Assembly (NCBI GenBank): GCA_039583875.1
Contig: CM077158.1
Coordinates: 243,583,447-243,647,446 of the forward strand
Length of the DNA stretch: 64,000 nucleotides
Reading direction: 5' to 3'
Source of the DNA: Platanthera guangdongensis
Lineage: Eukaryota; Streptophyta; Magnoliopsida; Asparagales; Orchidaceae
Each line of letters opens with the position of its first letter. Within the stretch, counting starts at the first letter, position 1. A program made the position numbers and the translations under genes. Below, one piece after another: positions 11,242 to 22,749 of this stretch. Under the pieces are notes generated by a model. The model made no database searches, was not told the DNA's origin, and saw only the letters and a list, made by a program, of their open reading frames with translations.

Positions 11242-11696
11242 TTATTAAAGGCGCAAGGCGCACCAAGACGCAAGGCGCACAAAGGCGCAAAGGGGTCTTG
11301 GAGCCTAGTCGCGGACGCGCGTCTGACGAAAGCAAGGCGCAACCACATCCATTTTAAATAATCAGCATCAAACTTCATTTCAGTTTCACGATCAAATTTT
11401 TCATCTAATCTACTAATTAATCATTCATTACTATCGTTTATATCTCTTAAAATAGAATCAATGTGGTCACTTATATCATATTTAAGACTCCACGCACAAT
11501 TATCTTTCACATATACTAAATCAATAAAAAATTATTTAGTTCTTACATTATTTTTTCCTTGATTTTTGAAAAAAAAAATTTAAAACAAAAATCTCACTCA
11601 GGTGCGCCTTTTATATTCAAAAGGCGCAAATAAGGCACACGGAGGCGCAAACCTCTGAGCCTGATGAGTCTTGAGCCTGAGGCGCGCCTTTAATAA
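11242..11696 (+). mobile_element. TTATTAAAGGCGC-type repeat (MITE-like), copy 1
   Basis: The 455-bp element has perfect 13-bp terminal inverted repeats (TTATTAAAGGCGC and GCGCCTTTAATAA), subterminal GC-rich AAGGCGC repeats and an AT-rich core. A second copy lies inverted at about 32.61-33.02 kb and shares blocks such as TCTTGGAGCCTAG, ATGTGGTCACTT and CATTTTAAATA. There is no coding capacity. The family type is not assigned. Confidence 0.7.
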
Positions 11697-11795
11697 CATA
11701 GCAACACACTATGACGATGAAGTTCACCATTAGCGGTAGAGTTTCCTAGTACAAATTCCAAGGAACCACCTTTTCTATGTACGAAGAACGGGTAT

Positions 11796-13516
11796 TGATG
11801 CAGGACGACGCGTAGGGTCTGCGCGTCTGTCGGTTTTTCTAGGAAACCCTAAATGCATGCGATGATTAAATTGATTTTTTTTGCGAAATATTTAGAGCGG
11901 ACGCAACACTTAAGAAATTATGCAACTTATATTTTTGTAAAGCACAAAATTACTATTTTCATTTCAAAAATTAAATCACTTGAAAATGGTTCAAATTAAA
12001 ACCCGGGGAAAGAAGGTTCGCAACTTTCGTTTTGTTCCCCTTATTGTAGCAAAACGGAAATCGTGAACTCCAAATACGTTTCTGTTTGAAGTTTTTGACG
12101 TAGCGTTCACTGACAAAACTCAGGGGAAAACCCAGCAATGAGTCTATTACCCTACGAGAAAATATAGAGACACACACAAAGAAAAAGATAGAAACAATTA
12201 CCCACGAAAAGAGGCGTCTTTCCTTATCCGAAGTCGACGGCGATCACGCGAGGAACTCCTCGTCACGTTCGATCTTGCACTCCGAGGTCGGCCGCTATCG
12301 CACACGGGCACCACGAAATTAAATCACTCTCTCACACGAGGTGGTTTCACGGAATTACTCAACAATGTAAGAAGCCACTATCTAAACCACCTAAATTCAC
12401 TCGTTCCTCACACTCAAAGTGGATCCACGAGATCTTAAATACTCTCGGTGGCTCCACGAAATCTGACACATCAGGAAATAAATCAATTTCCTAACTATTA
12501 CAAGCCTAAACCTAACAACAGTATCCCAATTGACAGTTTACTGATCACAATTAACCATTCTCCAAGCATAATGGCAACAGAAATCAATATAAAGTCACAG
12601 TAACTTTGATGTTATTGTTCATCATCTTCCCTTTAACGGATAAACAGAGGCTGTGAGCAGGAAATTAATCAACACAATATTAATCATTAACAACATCCCT
12701 AATCTCTAACTCACGGCAACAACACATCATTAATCACCTAAATTTAACACCAACTGGGAGGAAACATTGTTCATCTTCTCCAGAGGGAGGTAACAGCAGC
12801 ACACATCAACTTCATCAATCACCACCTAACAACCTAACAGGAAATCTACAGCACGTCTACCCTAATCAAACAACAGCTCATCATCCCCTCAACAGGAATC
12901 AAAACTCACACAGCAAAGAGATTAATCTCACGACAATAATTTTCAAACTTCAACCTTCATCACCGAAAAATAACAACATACATATTCCCCTTTTTTAGGG
13001 TTACAATAACTGAAAACGAACGAATTAACAGGGACCTCCATGGGCGGCCATGGCAGAGCTTGAATCGTGGAGATGAAACCACCGAGACAGGGGCGTCGTG
13101 GCTGAAATGATCGGAGAAGCGGCGCCCTGCCTTGCGAAGCTTAAACGTGGTTGAGTCGTGGGGAGACCATGCGTGGAGCTTCTCCTGGAGCGGCGTATCT
13201 GTCGGAGATAGCGCGGCTGTCGAGCCCTAGCGGGCGCGTGAATTCCGCCATTCCTGTGGTTCTGGATCGGGAAGATAATGAACCAGCGGTTTGCTTCTTT
13301 TTTTGTGCACAGGGAAAGCAGCTGGACCGATTTTTGAATGATAATTAAAATATATATATATGTATATATATATTCACACAAATACCTTACACCATTACAC
13401 TGTACAGTAAAATAAAAAATGACAAAAGTAATGTCATTAGTTAGGGTTGGTAAAGATCTGGTCGGGCGCGGCGTCGGACACTTCTGTGATGACTCGATCT
13501 GGGTTGGTCTCCACCA
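11796..13516 (-). repeat. Gyp-1 3' LTR (left copy)
   Basis: It is a direct repeat of 16686-18445. It contains an (AT)n/(TG)n microsatellite near 13348-13376. The terminus is TGATGCAGGACG at 11796. Confidence 0.9.
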
Positions 13517-13632
13517 ACTCTCCAACTCTCGAAATCACTTATCTCTGGTGAGTGCTCCGAGTGGTAGTACAGGAGAAGATCAACATCTACTCCAACAAAC
13601 CAAAGATCTTTGAAAACCACCATCAGGAGTGG

Positions 13633-14124
13633 TCACTGTCCAATATGTGCTCGGGAACTGGAATAGAATAATCTCCTGGTGTCCATGCTCAACCCGAAAC
13701 TGGCAGTGAAAACAGAAGGAACTACGATAGAAGTGTCAATAGCGGAATGAACGTCAGTATATCCTGAATGTGGCTCCTCACTCTCACTCACCAACCCAGA
13801 AGAAACAAATGGAAGAGAAAGCAATGGAAATTCTAAAGACTCATGCTGATCATCGGGGAATAAAGTCAGATTAGCTACGTCAAAAATCGGATTTGCTCCC
13901 CAAACAGAAGGCATCTCAAGTTCATACGCATTTTGCTCAATCCGATTTACTACTCGAAAGGGTCTAGTCTTACGGTAAGCTAACTTCTTTACGATACCCG
14001 AAGATAACCGTTCCGGATTTAGCTGAACCATCACTAAGTCATCCATTTTAAAACTGGTAGTTCTTTTATGCTTGTTAACTTGAGTTGCATAAAGGTCAAA
14101 AGTACTATTCAATATTCCGCTCAA
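13633..14124 (-). pseudogene. Gyp-1 integrase C-terminal remnant
   Basis: The minus-strand frame contains SFKMDDLVMVQLNPERLSSG, then KKLAYRKTRPFRVVNRI, NAYELEMP and NPIFDVANLTLFPDD. This is the typical C-terminal end of Ty3/gypsy integrase (GDLVMV.LRPERFP..KKL..R..GPFRVL...NAY.LD.P...I...FNV..L). The catalytic core, RT and protease upstream are absent. The frame runs on about 60 residues past the conserved block. Confidence 0.85.
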
Positions 14125-14169
14125 ATTTTTAATGCAAATACAATAAATGAACTACTAATACGTCTAACG

Positions 14170-14880
14170 TCACAAACCGATGGTTTCAGATACCAAGAGC
14201 AACTTCTGAAAGAGGTACATGATCAGGAGGCTCAGAGGGTGGATCATAAAAGAATTCATCGCGGGGGCGATGACACTCAAGATCAAATAAGAGACATCGG
14301 TGATCAAATATGAAATTAATGAATCAGTGAGTGCACCCTTAAGCTCGATGGTGATACTAAGGATAGATAAATCCCAAATGTGTGGTGAACCCATAAGTTT
14401 TTCATCTAGAGGTTCACCGGAAGGTGTATAATAAAATTTGTCGCAAATGCGACGCGTACTGACGTAGGCTCTAAAGACATATGAAGTGCTCTCATATAAA
14501 CGATAATGTTCGTGAAGTATGACAACCGTGATAAATGTACTAAGGGAAAGTGAGGCATCAGGAGGCTCACCGGGTGGGACATATGAAAACTCATTGTGAA
14601 TACGATGATCAGCAGGTGGTACGTCCCAAAACTCATCTACAGTGCGAGTGACCAGATGGCTATGACCAAGCCCTAATATTTGGATGTCACACTCAAAATC
14701 ATCTCTCTGAAGCACTATCGACATCAAGGGCGAAAATGGAGCAGGTATCCATTTCTTAAAATACATAAAGGTGTTACTCACAGGAATCTCATCCATACAA
14801 AGATGAGGTGGCTCATCTAGAGTCTCAATATAAGGGTCGTCAAATGACCCATCAGTAGAGTGATGGTCCTCCAGTAGCAA
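14170..14880 (-). pseudogene. Gyp-1 region with degenerate EFxYxPPGEP repeats
   Basis: Translation on the minus strand shows a recurring motif: HNEFSYVPPGEPPDASLSLS, CDKFYYTPSGEPLDEKL and, in a shifted frame, RDEFFYDPPSEPPDHVPL. The units are about 45-55 residues apart. A related stretch is at 39.8-40.3 kb. Function is unknown. It occupies the place where a gypsy element would carry pol, and it is interrupted by stops and frameshifts. Confidence 0.55.
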
Positions 14881-14946
14881 ACCATCAGAAGGGGTCGTAC
14901 TCCCGGAAAGGGTAGGGGTGACTACCTCGAGATTACAACTAAGCTC

Positions 14947-15640
14947 TCAGCTCTCGATCGTAATGTCACTCGGTGCGCCATCAGGTGTGGTGATGTGACT
15001 CGATGCGTCATCGGGTGTGGTGATTGGACTCAGTGCACCACCACGTGAAGTGTGCGAGGAATCTACACTCAAAAGAGATCTAGTAGATATAGAATCAAGT
15101 GAGGGTTCACTGAGTGGAGCAAACTCACATGGGGGTTGACTCCACACATCCTGTATTAGCATTTCGGACAGAGTGGGTGATGTCTCCCTATTTTGGGCAG
15201 TGGAATGCTCTTGCTGACCATTAATGGTTATCATCATGTTCGTCTTCCGAACACTAAGAGGATCACTAGGTGTGATGTAATCTTGACAAGAGTGACCTCT
15301 ATAGGTATCTTGAGGGTCATCATGATGATCGTCCATAACATAATCATGACGTGCTCGTGGGTAGTCGTGAGTCCTATGAACGTGTGGTGGTGATCGCACA
15401 TACACAGTCTCGGGTTCCTCATATAGAGGTGACGTATAGTATCGATAACGGACATCATACTGAATCCTATCCTCATAATATGGTGTCGAAGGGCATATAG
15501 GATCCACTCAGGTACGAGGATAATAACGATGATAGTCATCGTACTGATCGTTTGTACCAAAATGAGATCGTATTGGTGGGTCAATACATTCTCTGGCAGT
15601 GATATGTTGTGATCGAGGATAATCATCAAAATATCGTAAT
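14947..15640 (-). pseudogene. Gyp-1 Tyr/His/Asp-rich open frame
   Basis: A minus-strand frame (for example PSTPYYEDRIQYDVRYRYY, then ARHDYVMDDHHDD) is rich in Tyr, Arg, His and Asp. It continues upstream through YDDYPRSQHITARECIDP to the minimal LTR element at 15641. I recognise no domain. It may be a degenerate Gag or spacer of Gyp-1. Confidence 0.4.
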
Positions 15641-16177
15641 TGTGGAAACCACCCGTCACCACACATCTTCCCAAAACCCCGAGATGATGGTAAGGGGGGA
15701 CGGGGGTACATGAACACAAAGGATCCCCTGCTACGAGCGATGTGGGACTAACCCCAACCACAGGACCGCGGGGATATTCTGCCACACAAGGGGGCCCACC
15801 GGGGTCAACACCCAGACCTGGAACGCGATGGGGAAAGCTCAAACATGCGGTCCCACACACACGTGTCCTGCTGGCTAATATAATCTCAACACACCCCCGC
15901 AGCAGGACAACCTGCCTCTGATACCATGTGGAAACCACCCGTCACCACACATCTTCCCAAAACCCCGAGGTGATGGTAAGGGGGGACGGGGGTACATGAA
16001 CACAAAGGATCCCCTGCTACGAGCGATGTGGGACTAACCCCAACCACAGGACCGCGGGGATATTCTGCCACACAAGGGGGCCCACCGGGGTCAACACCCA
16101 GACCTGGAACGCGATGGGGAAAGCCCAAACATGCGGTCCCACACACACGTGTCCTGCTGGCTAATATAATCTCAACA
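15641..16177 (-). mobile_element. Minimal LTR retrotransposon (TRIM/SMART-like), 35-bp interior
   Basis: Two 251-bp LTRs (15641-15891 and 15927-16177) differ at only 2 positions and have TGTTGAGA..TTTCCACA ends on the minus strand. A perfect 5-bp target duplication GTAAT flanks them (15636-15640 and 16178-16182). The interior is just 35 bp (15892-15926): on the minus strand it holds the PBS TGGTATCAGAGG, a short link, and the purine tract GCTGCGGGGGTG that abuts the next LTR. There is no room for a gene or a long packaging signal. The element inserted into Gyp-1 after Gyp-1 had aged. The intact target duplication argues that this is a real transposition product and not a recombination scar. 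Confidence 0.9.
15738..15749 (-). promoter_or_regulatory. Exact USE match in the minimal LTR
   Basis: AGTCCCACATCG on the minus strand exactly matches RTCCCACATCG. It is repeated in the second LTR at 16024-16035. No clear TATA is seen 30-40 bp downstream. Confidence 0.45.
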
Positions 16178-16316
16178 GTAATGATCTCCATGATGGGGTA
16201 CTATGGAGGTGGGTGTAAGTGAAGTCGTGATCCTCAAATAAAGAATTTCTCCTAAAGGTAGACCTTTCCACGTAGTGACGTGGAACATCGTAATGTGCTC
16301 GGACAGAATGTTCATC

Positions 16317-16535
16317 TCAAATTTGAGGCAGCATTGACGCTAGAGGGGGTATTCCTAAACTATTCACCCTACCTCTAAAATTGTTTAACCTTTCACGTAT
16401 CTGGTCGGTACTCTCAGTTAATGTCATCATTTGGTGGGCGAAAGATAAAAACAACGGAGGTGGTTCATTCCCTTCGTTTACACGACTCGATTGACCACGT
16501 TCAACTCGACGCATTCTATCACTTCGTCGATGCAT
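16317..16535 (-). pseudogene. Gyp-1 putative Gag N-terminal piece
   Basis: This short minus-strand frame is near the 5' end of Gyp-1, between the PBS and the minimal element. It begins MHRRSDRMRRVERGQSSRVN and contains HQMMTLTESTDQIRERLNN, a coiled-coil-like stretch seen at gypsy Gag starts. Position fits Gag; sequence evidence is weak. Confidence 0.35.
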
Positions 16536-16685
16536 GCGAAACAGGCAAATGCAATGAAGATGCTAATAAAATCTCTTTTTTTGGAAAAAAAATTCAAAAT
16601 GATATGCGGCCCTGCGGGTTCCTATTGTACGCAGTGTGGATCCCAAAACTTAAAAAAATTTTGGAACCTCCCTCTGATACCAAAT

Positions 16686-18445
16686 TAAAGCAGGACGGCA
16701 CGTAGAGTTTGAGCGTCTGTCGACTTTTCTAGGAAACTCTAAATGCATGCCATGATTTTTTTCGCGAAATATTTAGAGCGGACGCAACACTTAAGAAATT
16801 ACGCAACTTAGATTTTTGAAAAACACAAAATTACTATTTTCATTTCAAAAATTAAATCACTTGAAAATGGTTCAAATTAAAACCCGGGGAAAAAAGGTTC
16901 GCAACTTTTGTTCCGTTCGCCTTATTGTAGCAAAACGGAAATCGTGAACTACAAATACGTTTCCATTTGGAGTTTTTGACGTAGCGTTCGCAGACAAAAC
17001 TCGGGCGAAAACTCAGCAATGAGTCTATTATCCTACGAGAAAATATAGAGACATGCACAAAGGAAAAGATAAAAACAATTACCAACGAAAAGAGACGTCT
17101 TTCCGTATCAAAAGTCGGCGATGATCACGCGAGGAACTACTCGTCACATTCGATCTTCCACTCCGAGGTCGGCCGCTATAGCACACGGACACCACGAAAT
17201 TAAATCGCTCCCTCACACAAGATGGTTCCACGGAATCACTCAACAATGTAAGAAGTCACTATCTAAACAACATAAATTCACTCGTTCCTCACACTTGAAG
17301 TGGATCCACGAGATCTTAAACACTCTCGGTGGCTCCACGAAATCTCATACACCTGGAAATAAATCGATTTCCTAACTATTACAAGCCTAAACCTAACAAC
17401 AGTATCCCAATCGACAGTTTACTGACCACAATTAACCATTCTCCAAACATAATGGCAGCAAAAATCAATATAAAGTCACAGTAACTTTGATGTTACTGCT
17501 CATCATCTTCCCTTTAACGGAAAAACAGAGGCTGTGAACAGGAAATTAATCAACACAATATTAATCATTAACAACATCCCTAATCTCTAACTCACAGCAA
17601 CAACACATATCATTAATCACCTAAATTTAACACCAACTTGGAGGAAACACTGTTCATCTTCTCCAGAGGGAGGTAACGGCAGCACACATCAACTTCATCA
17701 ATCACCACCTAACAACTTAACAGGAAATCTATAGCAAGCCTACCCTAATCAAACAACAGTTCATCATCCCCTCAACAGGAATCAAAACTCACACAGCAAA
17801 GAGATTAATCTCAAGACAATAATTTTCAATCTTCAACCTTCATCGCCGGAAAATAACAACATACACATTCCTCTTTTATAGGGTTACAATAACTGAAAAC
17901 GAACAAATTAACAGGGAACTCCGTGGGCAGCCATGGCAGAGCGTGAATCGTGGAGATGAAACCACCGAGACAGGGGCGTCGTGACTGAAATGATCGGAGA
18001 AGCGGCGTCCTGCCCTGCGAAGATTAGACGTGGCTGGGTTGTGGGGAGACCATGCGTGGAGCTTCTCCAGGAGCAGCATATCTGTCGGATATGGCGTGAC
18101 TGTCGAGCCCTAGCGGGCGCGGCTGCCGAGCCCTAGCGGGCACGTGAATTCTGCCATTCCCGCGGGGTTCTGGATCGGGGAGATAATGAACCAACGGTTT
18201 GCTTTTTTCGTGTGTGTGTGTACAGGGAAAGCAGTTGGACCGATTTTTGAATGATAATTAACAAAACTATATATATATGTATGTATGTATATATTTATAT
18301 CTATATATATTCACACAAATACCTTACACCATTATACAGTACAGTAAAATTAAAAAAAATGACAAAAGTATTGTCATTAGTTAGGCCCGGTCGGGCGCGG
18401 CGTCGGACACTTCTACGATGACCTGATCTGGGTTGGTCTCCACCA
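16686..18445 (-). repeat. Gyp-1 5' LTR (right copy)
   Basis: It is a direct repeat of 11796-13516, with the PBS immediately at its left edge (16671-16682). It contains a longer AT microsatellite (about 18268-18310) and a small duplication of the GAGCCCTAGCGGGC segment near 18105-18140. Confidence 0.9.
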
Positions 18446-18450
18446 GGTAT

Positions 18451-19470
18451 GCTTGAAGGTATGGCTCTTTGTGGTAGAACAGAGAGGATGCGTACATATT
18501 TATATATTTGGCTGCCTTACACAGCATTTATGCCATCATCTTCAGCAAATTTTTAATCATGAAAAACTTGAAAGGTTTCTTCTATAGTACCTAACATAGA
18601 GCCCTTTATGACCATTTATCGGTGCCGAGGAGATCATTTGTTATTTTGGTGAATAGTGTGACATATGCACGAAGGGGCACGTCATTCCCCCATTGATGCT
18701 AAGCATGATGCAGAACTTTTCAAAACATGCTAAGAACTCAAGAACTGCATGAAAAAATGATCGTAAAATTCATTGAAATAGTATATGCAGCATGATGCAG
18801 AACTTTTCAAAACATGCTAAGAACTCAAGAACTGCATGAAAAAATGATTGAAAAATTCATTGAAATAGTATATGCAGCCCGAGTGTAGCTAATAGAACCA
18901 CAGTCTGGCAGAATATTTTAGTGTGATGAGGAATAAATTACATGATTTTTCATCTGGAACAACATGCAGCTTCATGGTATTCTCAAAGTCAGTGAGATGC
19001 TTGATAAAGGTTGGTAACCCCTCTATGATTGTCTAGTGTGAAACTCTTTAATAAAAGAGAAGTTCAGTTCCTCTACGATTTCAATGGTGATAGGAAATCG
19101 TGGGTCATAACATCGACAACGTCCCTTTATAAGGCCAACTTTCCAATGGAAACATCATTGACATTATCTTCCTTGGCTAGCATTTGGAGTATCTAAGAGA
19201 GCTAATGAAGTGGGTTAAGGCGACAAAGCGAAGGATCAAGAGCTAAGAAGATAGAAGAACTATTCAAGTGATATTTGACTCCTAATGTGCTGCGCATGGG
19301 ATTTGTTGTAATGACTATTAAGAGTCATTATAATTAAATGGTATCATAGATTCATAGCAAGATTTGATTTGCTGGATGTCATGACTACATAAGAGATGAA
19401 ATGTAATAATTGAAGTATGTACTATTGGTATTACCAAGATTTTATTTTTGTCATCAACCTTCAATGTTTT
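18451..19470. repeat. Intron spacer with 87-bp tandem duplication
   Basis: No gene is recognised. An 87-bp unit beginning GCATGATGCAGAAC is present twice, head to tail (18703-18789 and 18790 to about 18876), with few differences. Confidence 0.7.
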
Positions 19471-19928
19471 TGTTGGATGAGAGAAAAATGAACTATGTTA
19501 TTCATTACGACTTTACAAACCTTCATCCCTTCTATATATGAAGACAGATAATACAATACGAGAAGGAAAAAAAACACAAGTCATATTTAATATATTGTAA
19601 CACTCTCCCTTAAGTTGAACGTGAGATGTTGGCAATCCTTTCAAAGATACTTCTACTAAATCCTTTTGTGAGTATGTCGACAAGTTATTTGTCAGAGGGA
19701 ACAAAGGGTGTACACACAATTCCTTTTTTAATGTTCTCTTTGATGAAATGTTGATCTACTTCAATGTGTAATGTGTGGTCATGCTAGAAAGGGTTGTGGG
19801 CAATGCTGATAGCAGTCTTGGTCACAATACAGTCGGATGGGTTCGGCTTCATTAAGGTCTAGGTCACTCATCAAGGAACATAACCACATGCCTTCTAAGA
19901 CCCCATGAGTCGCGACCCTAAACTCGGC

Positions 19929-20198
19929 TTATGCACTTGACCTTGACACTACTAGTTGTTTTTTACTCCTCCAAGTAACAAGGTTTTCGCCTACTAGAGA
20001 ACAATCTCCTGAAGTACATCGACAATCTTCAACTGACCCGGTCCAATCAACATCAATAAAAACTTCAATTTTCAAACATGGATTTGGAGCAAACAATATT
20101 TCACTCCCCGGTGAGGATTTGAGATACCTAAGAATTTTGTGGACAATATCCACATGACAAGTCTTTGGTGCATGTATGAACTGGCTGATAACAGTCAC
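19929..20198 (-). pseudogene. Cop-2 RNase H remnant
   Basis: HVDIVHKILRYLKSSPG, then FIDVDWTGSVEDCRCTSGDC and VTWRSKKQLVVSRSSA match the RT-RNase H linker and RNase H start of copia (YSDADWAGS..DRRSTSG..). The usual catalytic D.DW reads DVDW. It is truncated by stops. Confidence 0.85.
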
Positions 20199-20485
20199 TA
20201 CATAAGAGATGTCAAGTCATGTATGAGACAGGTAGATCAGCCTCCCTTCCAGCCTCTGAAATTCAGAGATGTAGTCAATCGCCTCTCTGTCATCTCTCCA
20301 CAATCTGTGTTGCTTCAATTGGGGTGTCAGCCGATCTACATCCACGCATCCTTGCCTTCTCAAGAAGATTCATTGTGTACTTCCTCTAGAAAATGAAGAT
20401 CTCGGGCTTGGACCTTGCAATTTCAATACCAAAGAAATATTTGAGTGTTTCCAAATCCTTGACCTCAAACTCACTGGCTAATTTT

Positions 20486-20722
20486 TTAAAAAAATTTGAT
20501 TTCTTCCACATCATCACCAATTATAACAATGTCATCAACATAGATAATGAGGATGATAAGTTTACCGGTCTTATGCTTGAGGAACAATGTATGATCAGTA
20601 TTGCTACGGTGATGTCTCTCAAACCAAATTCTAGGAGAATGTTTTAGCTCATAAAAGGCCTTCTTTAGCCTGCACGTTTTTCCCTCAAAACTTTTAGGAG
20701 TAAGGCTTGGTGGGATAGCCAT
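20486..20722 (-). pseudogene. Cop-2 reverse transcriptase remnant
   Basis: LKKAFYELKHSPRIWFERH (normally LYGLKQSPRAW) and IILIIYVDDIVIIGDD keep the YVDD catalytic motif. The rest of the RT domain upstream is frameshifted. Confidence 0.85.
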
Positions 20723-21579
20723 ATAACTTCCTAATCCAGGTTCCTATGGAGAAATGTATTTTTCACATCAAATTGACAAAGGTCTCACCCCTTGCAAGCA
20801 ACACATAATAATAAAACTCTAATTGTGTTCATCTTTGCCATTAGGGCAAAAGTTTTCTGATAGTAGATTATGAGGGTTTGTGTATAACCTCTTGTCACCA
20901 GTCTTGTTTTACACCTTTCAACAACTCCTTGAGAGTTTTGTTTGACGGAGAACACTCATTTGCATCCAAAAGTTTTCTTCCCATGGGGAAGGTGCGCCAA
21001 ATCTCATGTGTGGCTTTTCTCAAGAACAGTCATTTCCTCAAGCATTACCTTTTGCCACATATGGATCCCAAGAGCATTCTGCCAAGATGCGGGTATGGAA
21101 ATGGAAGCAAGAGAGGATACAAAGGTCATATGGGAAGTAGAAAAAGATTCGCATGGCACATAATGCGATATGAGATGTTGGGTACAAGATCAGATGCCTT
21201 TCCTGAGAGCAATGGGTGGGTCAGAAAGCCCTGCATCAAGATCCAATGGTTGTTCTGGCAGCATAGAAGGACCTTGAGTGTTGATCCCCTTAGTACGCTG
21301 AGTATACACTTGCAAGTTAGGAGCAATAGAAGGAATAGGTAGAGAAACATTAGAGGCGCTCACTTCCAAAGTATAGACTCCCCCTGAAGTGAGGGATTAG
21401 GTGGAGGAACTGGTAGAGAAACAGTAGGATTGGGCATAAAAGTAGAGTCACCCGAGGGAACGTAGTATGCCTCTGATGAAAAGTGACATCCATGGTGGCA
21501 AAACTTTCTTCGTAGGTGGATGGAAATATTTGTATCTCTTCTGAGCGGGAGACTAACCAATAAAGACACACTTAAACAC

Positions 21580-21843
21580 TCAAGGATCAAGCTTAGTAAG
21601 GTGGGGTGTGGATATAAGCAAAGAAGACACATTCAAACACCTTAAGGGAAAAATGAGAGGGAGACACATGAAAAGTGCCAAGATGGGTATTATTCCCAAA
21701 AACACACGACGGCATGCTATTGATAAGATATGTCGCGGTGAGAACGACATCACCCCAGTAATATTTGGGAAAGTGCATAGTTGACAGAAGACATCTAGCA
21801 ACTTCCAAAAGATGACGATTTTTAGCAACACCATTCTAAGCAA
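21580..21843 (-). pseudogene. Cop-2 integrase C-terminal remnant
   Basis: In shifted frames one reads a copia integrase tail: KNRHLLEVARCLLSTMHFPK, YYWGDVVLTATYLINSMPS and HFSLKVFECVFF (normally LRVFGCVCF). It is split by frameshifts. Confidence 0.75.
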
Positions 21844-22090
21844 AGAATAAGCACAGGCGGCATGGTGAATAATGTCATGATCAGCAAGTTATCATTCAAA
21901 CTAGGAATTCATGTATTCGCGGCCAATATCACTGCGTGGGATTTTAATATTAGTATGAAAATGAGAGAAGAGCATTTTATGGAATTATTGAAAAATGTGA
22001 ATCACATCACTTTTTTGTCCCAGCAAATATAACTAAGTAGTGCGAGAAAAGTAATCAAAAAATGTAACAAACCAAGCACAATCATAAATA

Positions 22091-22740
22091 TTAAGTATAG
22101 GGCAAGGTCCCCGAATAGATTATGAATAACAGAAAATTGGGTAAAACTAGAAAACAAAACACGGTTAAAAATAGTACGTCCAATCTGTGAAGAATACACA
22201 CAACACACACAAAGGAATCAAAAACAGTAATAGACATAACAGGAAACAACAATTTCATAATAGGAGTAGACGGGTGTCCCAGGCGACAATGCCAGGAATT
22301 CAAAGGATGAGAAGTGCTGGAATGAAGAGCCTGTGAAGGAGGCATTGGACTGGACTCGAGCAAATAAAGACCATTGACCATGCTACTAGAGTCGATCACC
22401 TCCCCGTCATCAGGTCCTAAAAACACGAAGAAAAAAGTTATAGAGCAGTTCATGGAATTAGATAAGTGGCTAATATAAAGTAAATTATGAGTAAAGTTGG
22501 GGACATAAAGAACCGATAATAAGGTGAGAGAGGAGCGGGAAATAGATCCTTTTCTAGTGATACAGGCAAGAGAGTCATCAATAATGCTCGCTTTATCACG
22601 GCCAGATAGAGAGGTATATGATATGAAACCTGAGGCAGAGCCAGTCATATAATCAGTGGCCCCAGAGTCAACAATCCACTTGGTGGAAGAATGGGATGTA
22701 GCAGAATAAGCATTTGGAGTCCCAGTGTGGGCATAAGAGG
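22091..22740 (-). pseudogene. Cop-2 protease and pre-integrase remnant
   Basis: The minus strand reads KWIVDSGATDYMTG (aspartic protease DSGA motif), LLSVLYVPNFTHNLLYISHL, and a pre-integrase zinc segment SWHCRLGHPSTPIMKLLFP. The C-terminal zinc Cys pair is in a frayed frame. LARD-2 sits directly upstream. Confidence 0.85.
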
Positions 22741-22749
22741 AGGATCATA

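Larger units (their letters stand above)
11796..18445 (-). mobile_element. Gyp-1: Ty3/gypsy element, non-autonomous
   Basis: This 6650-bp minus-strand element has long LTRs (left copy 11796-13516, 1721 bp; right copy 16686-18445, 1760 bp). They start TGGTGGAGACC and end near CCTGCATCA on the minus strand. The target duplication GGTAT is perfect (11791-11795 and 18446-18450). The PBS reads TGGTATCAGAGG on the minus strand (16671-16682). Only the end of a gypsy integrase and a Gag-like start remain; no protease, RT or RNase H was found in the 3.2-kb interior. LTRs are visibly diverged, so it is older than Cop-1. It hosts a minimal LTR element at 15641-16177. Confidence 0.92.
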
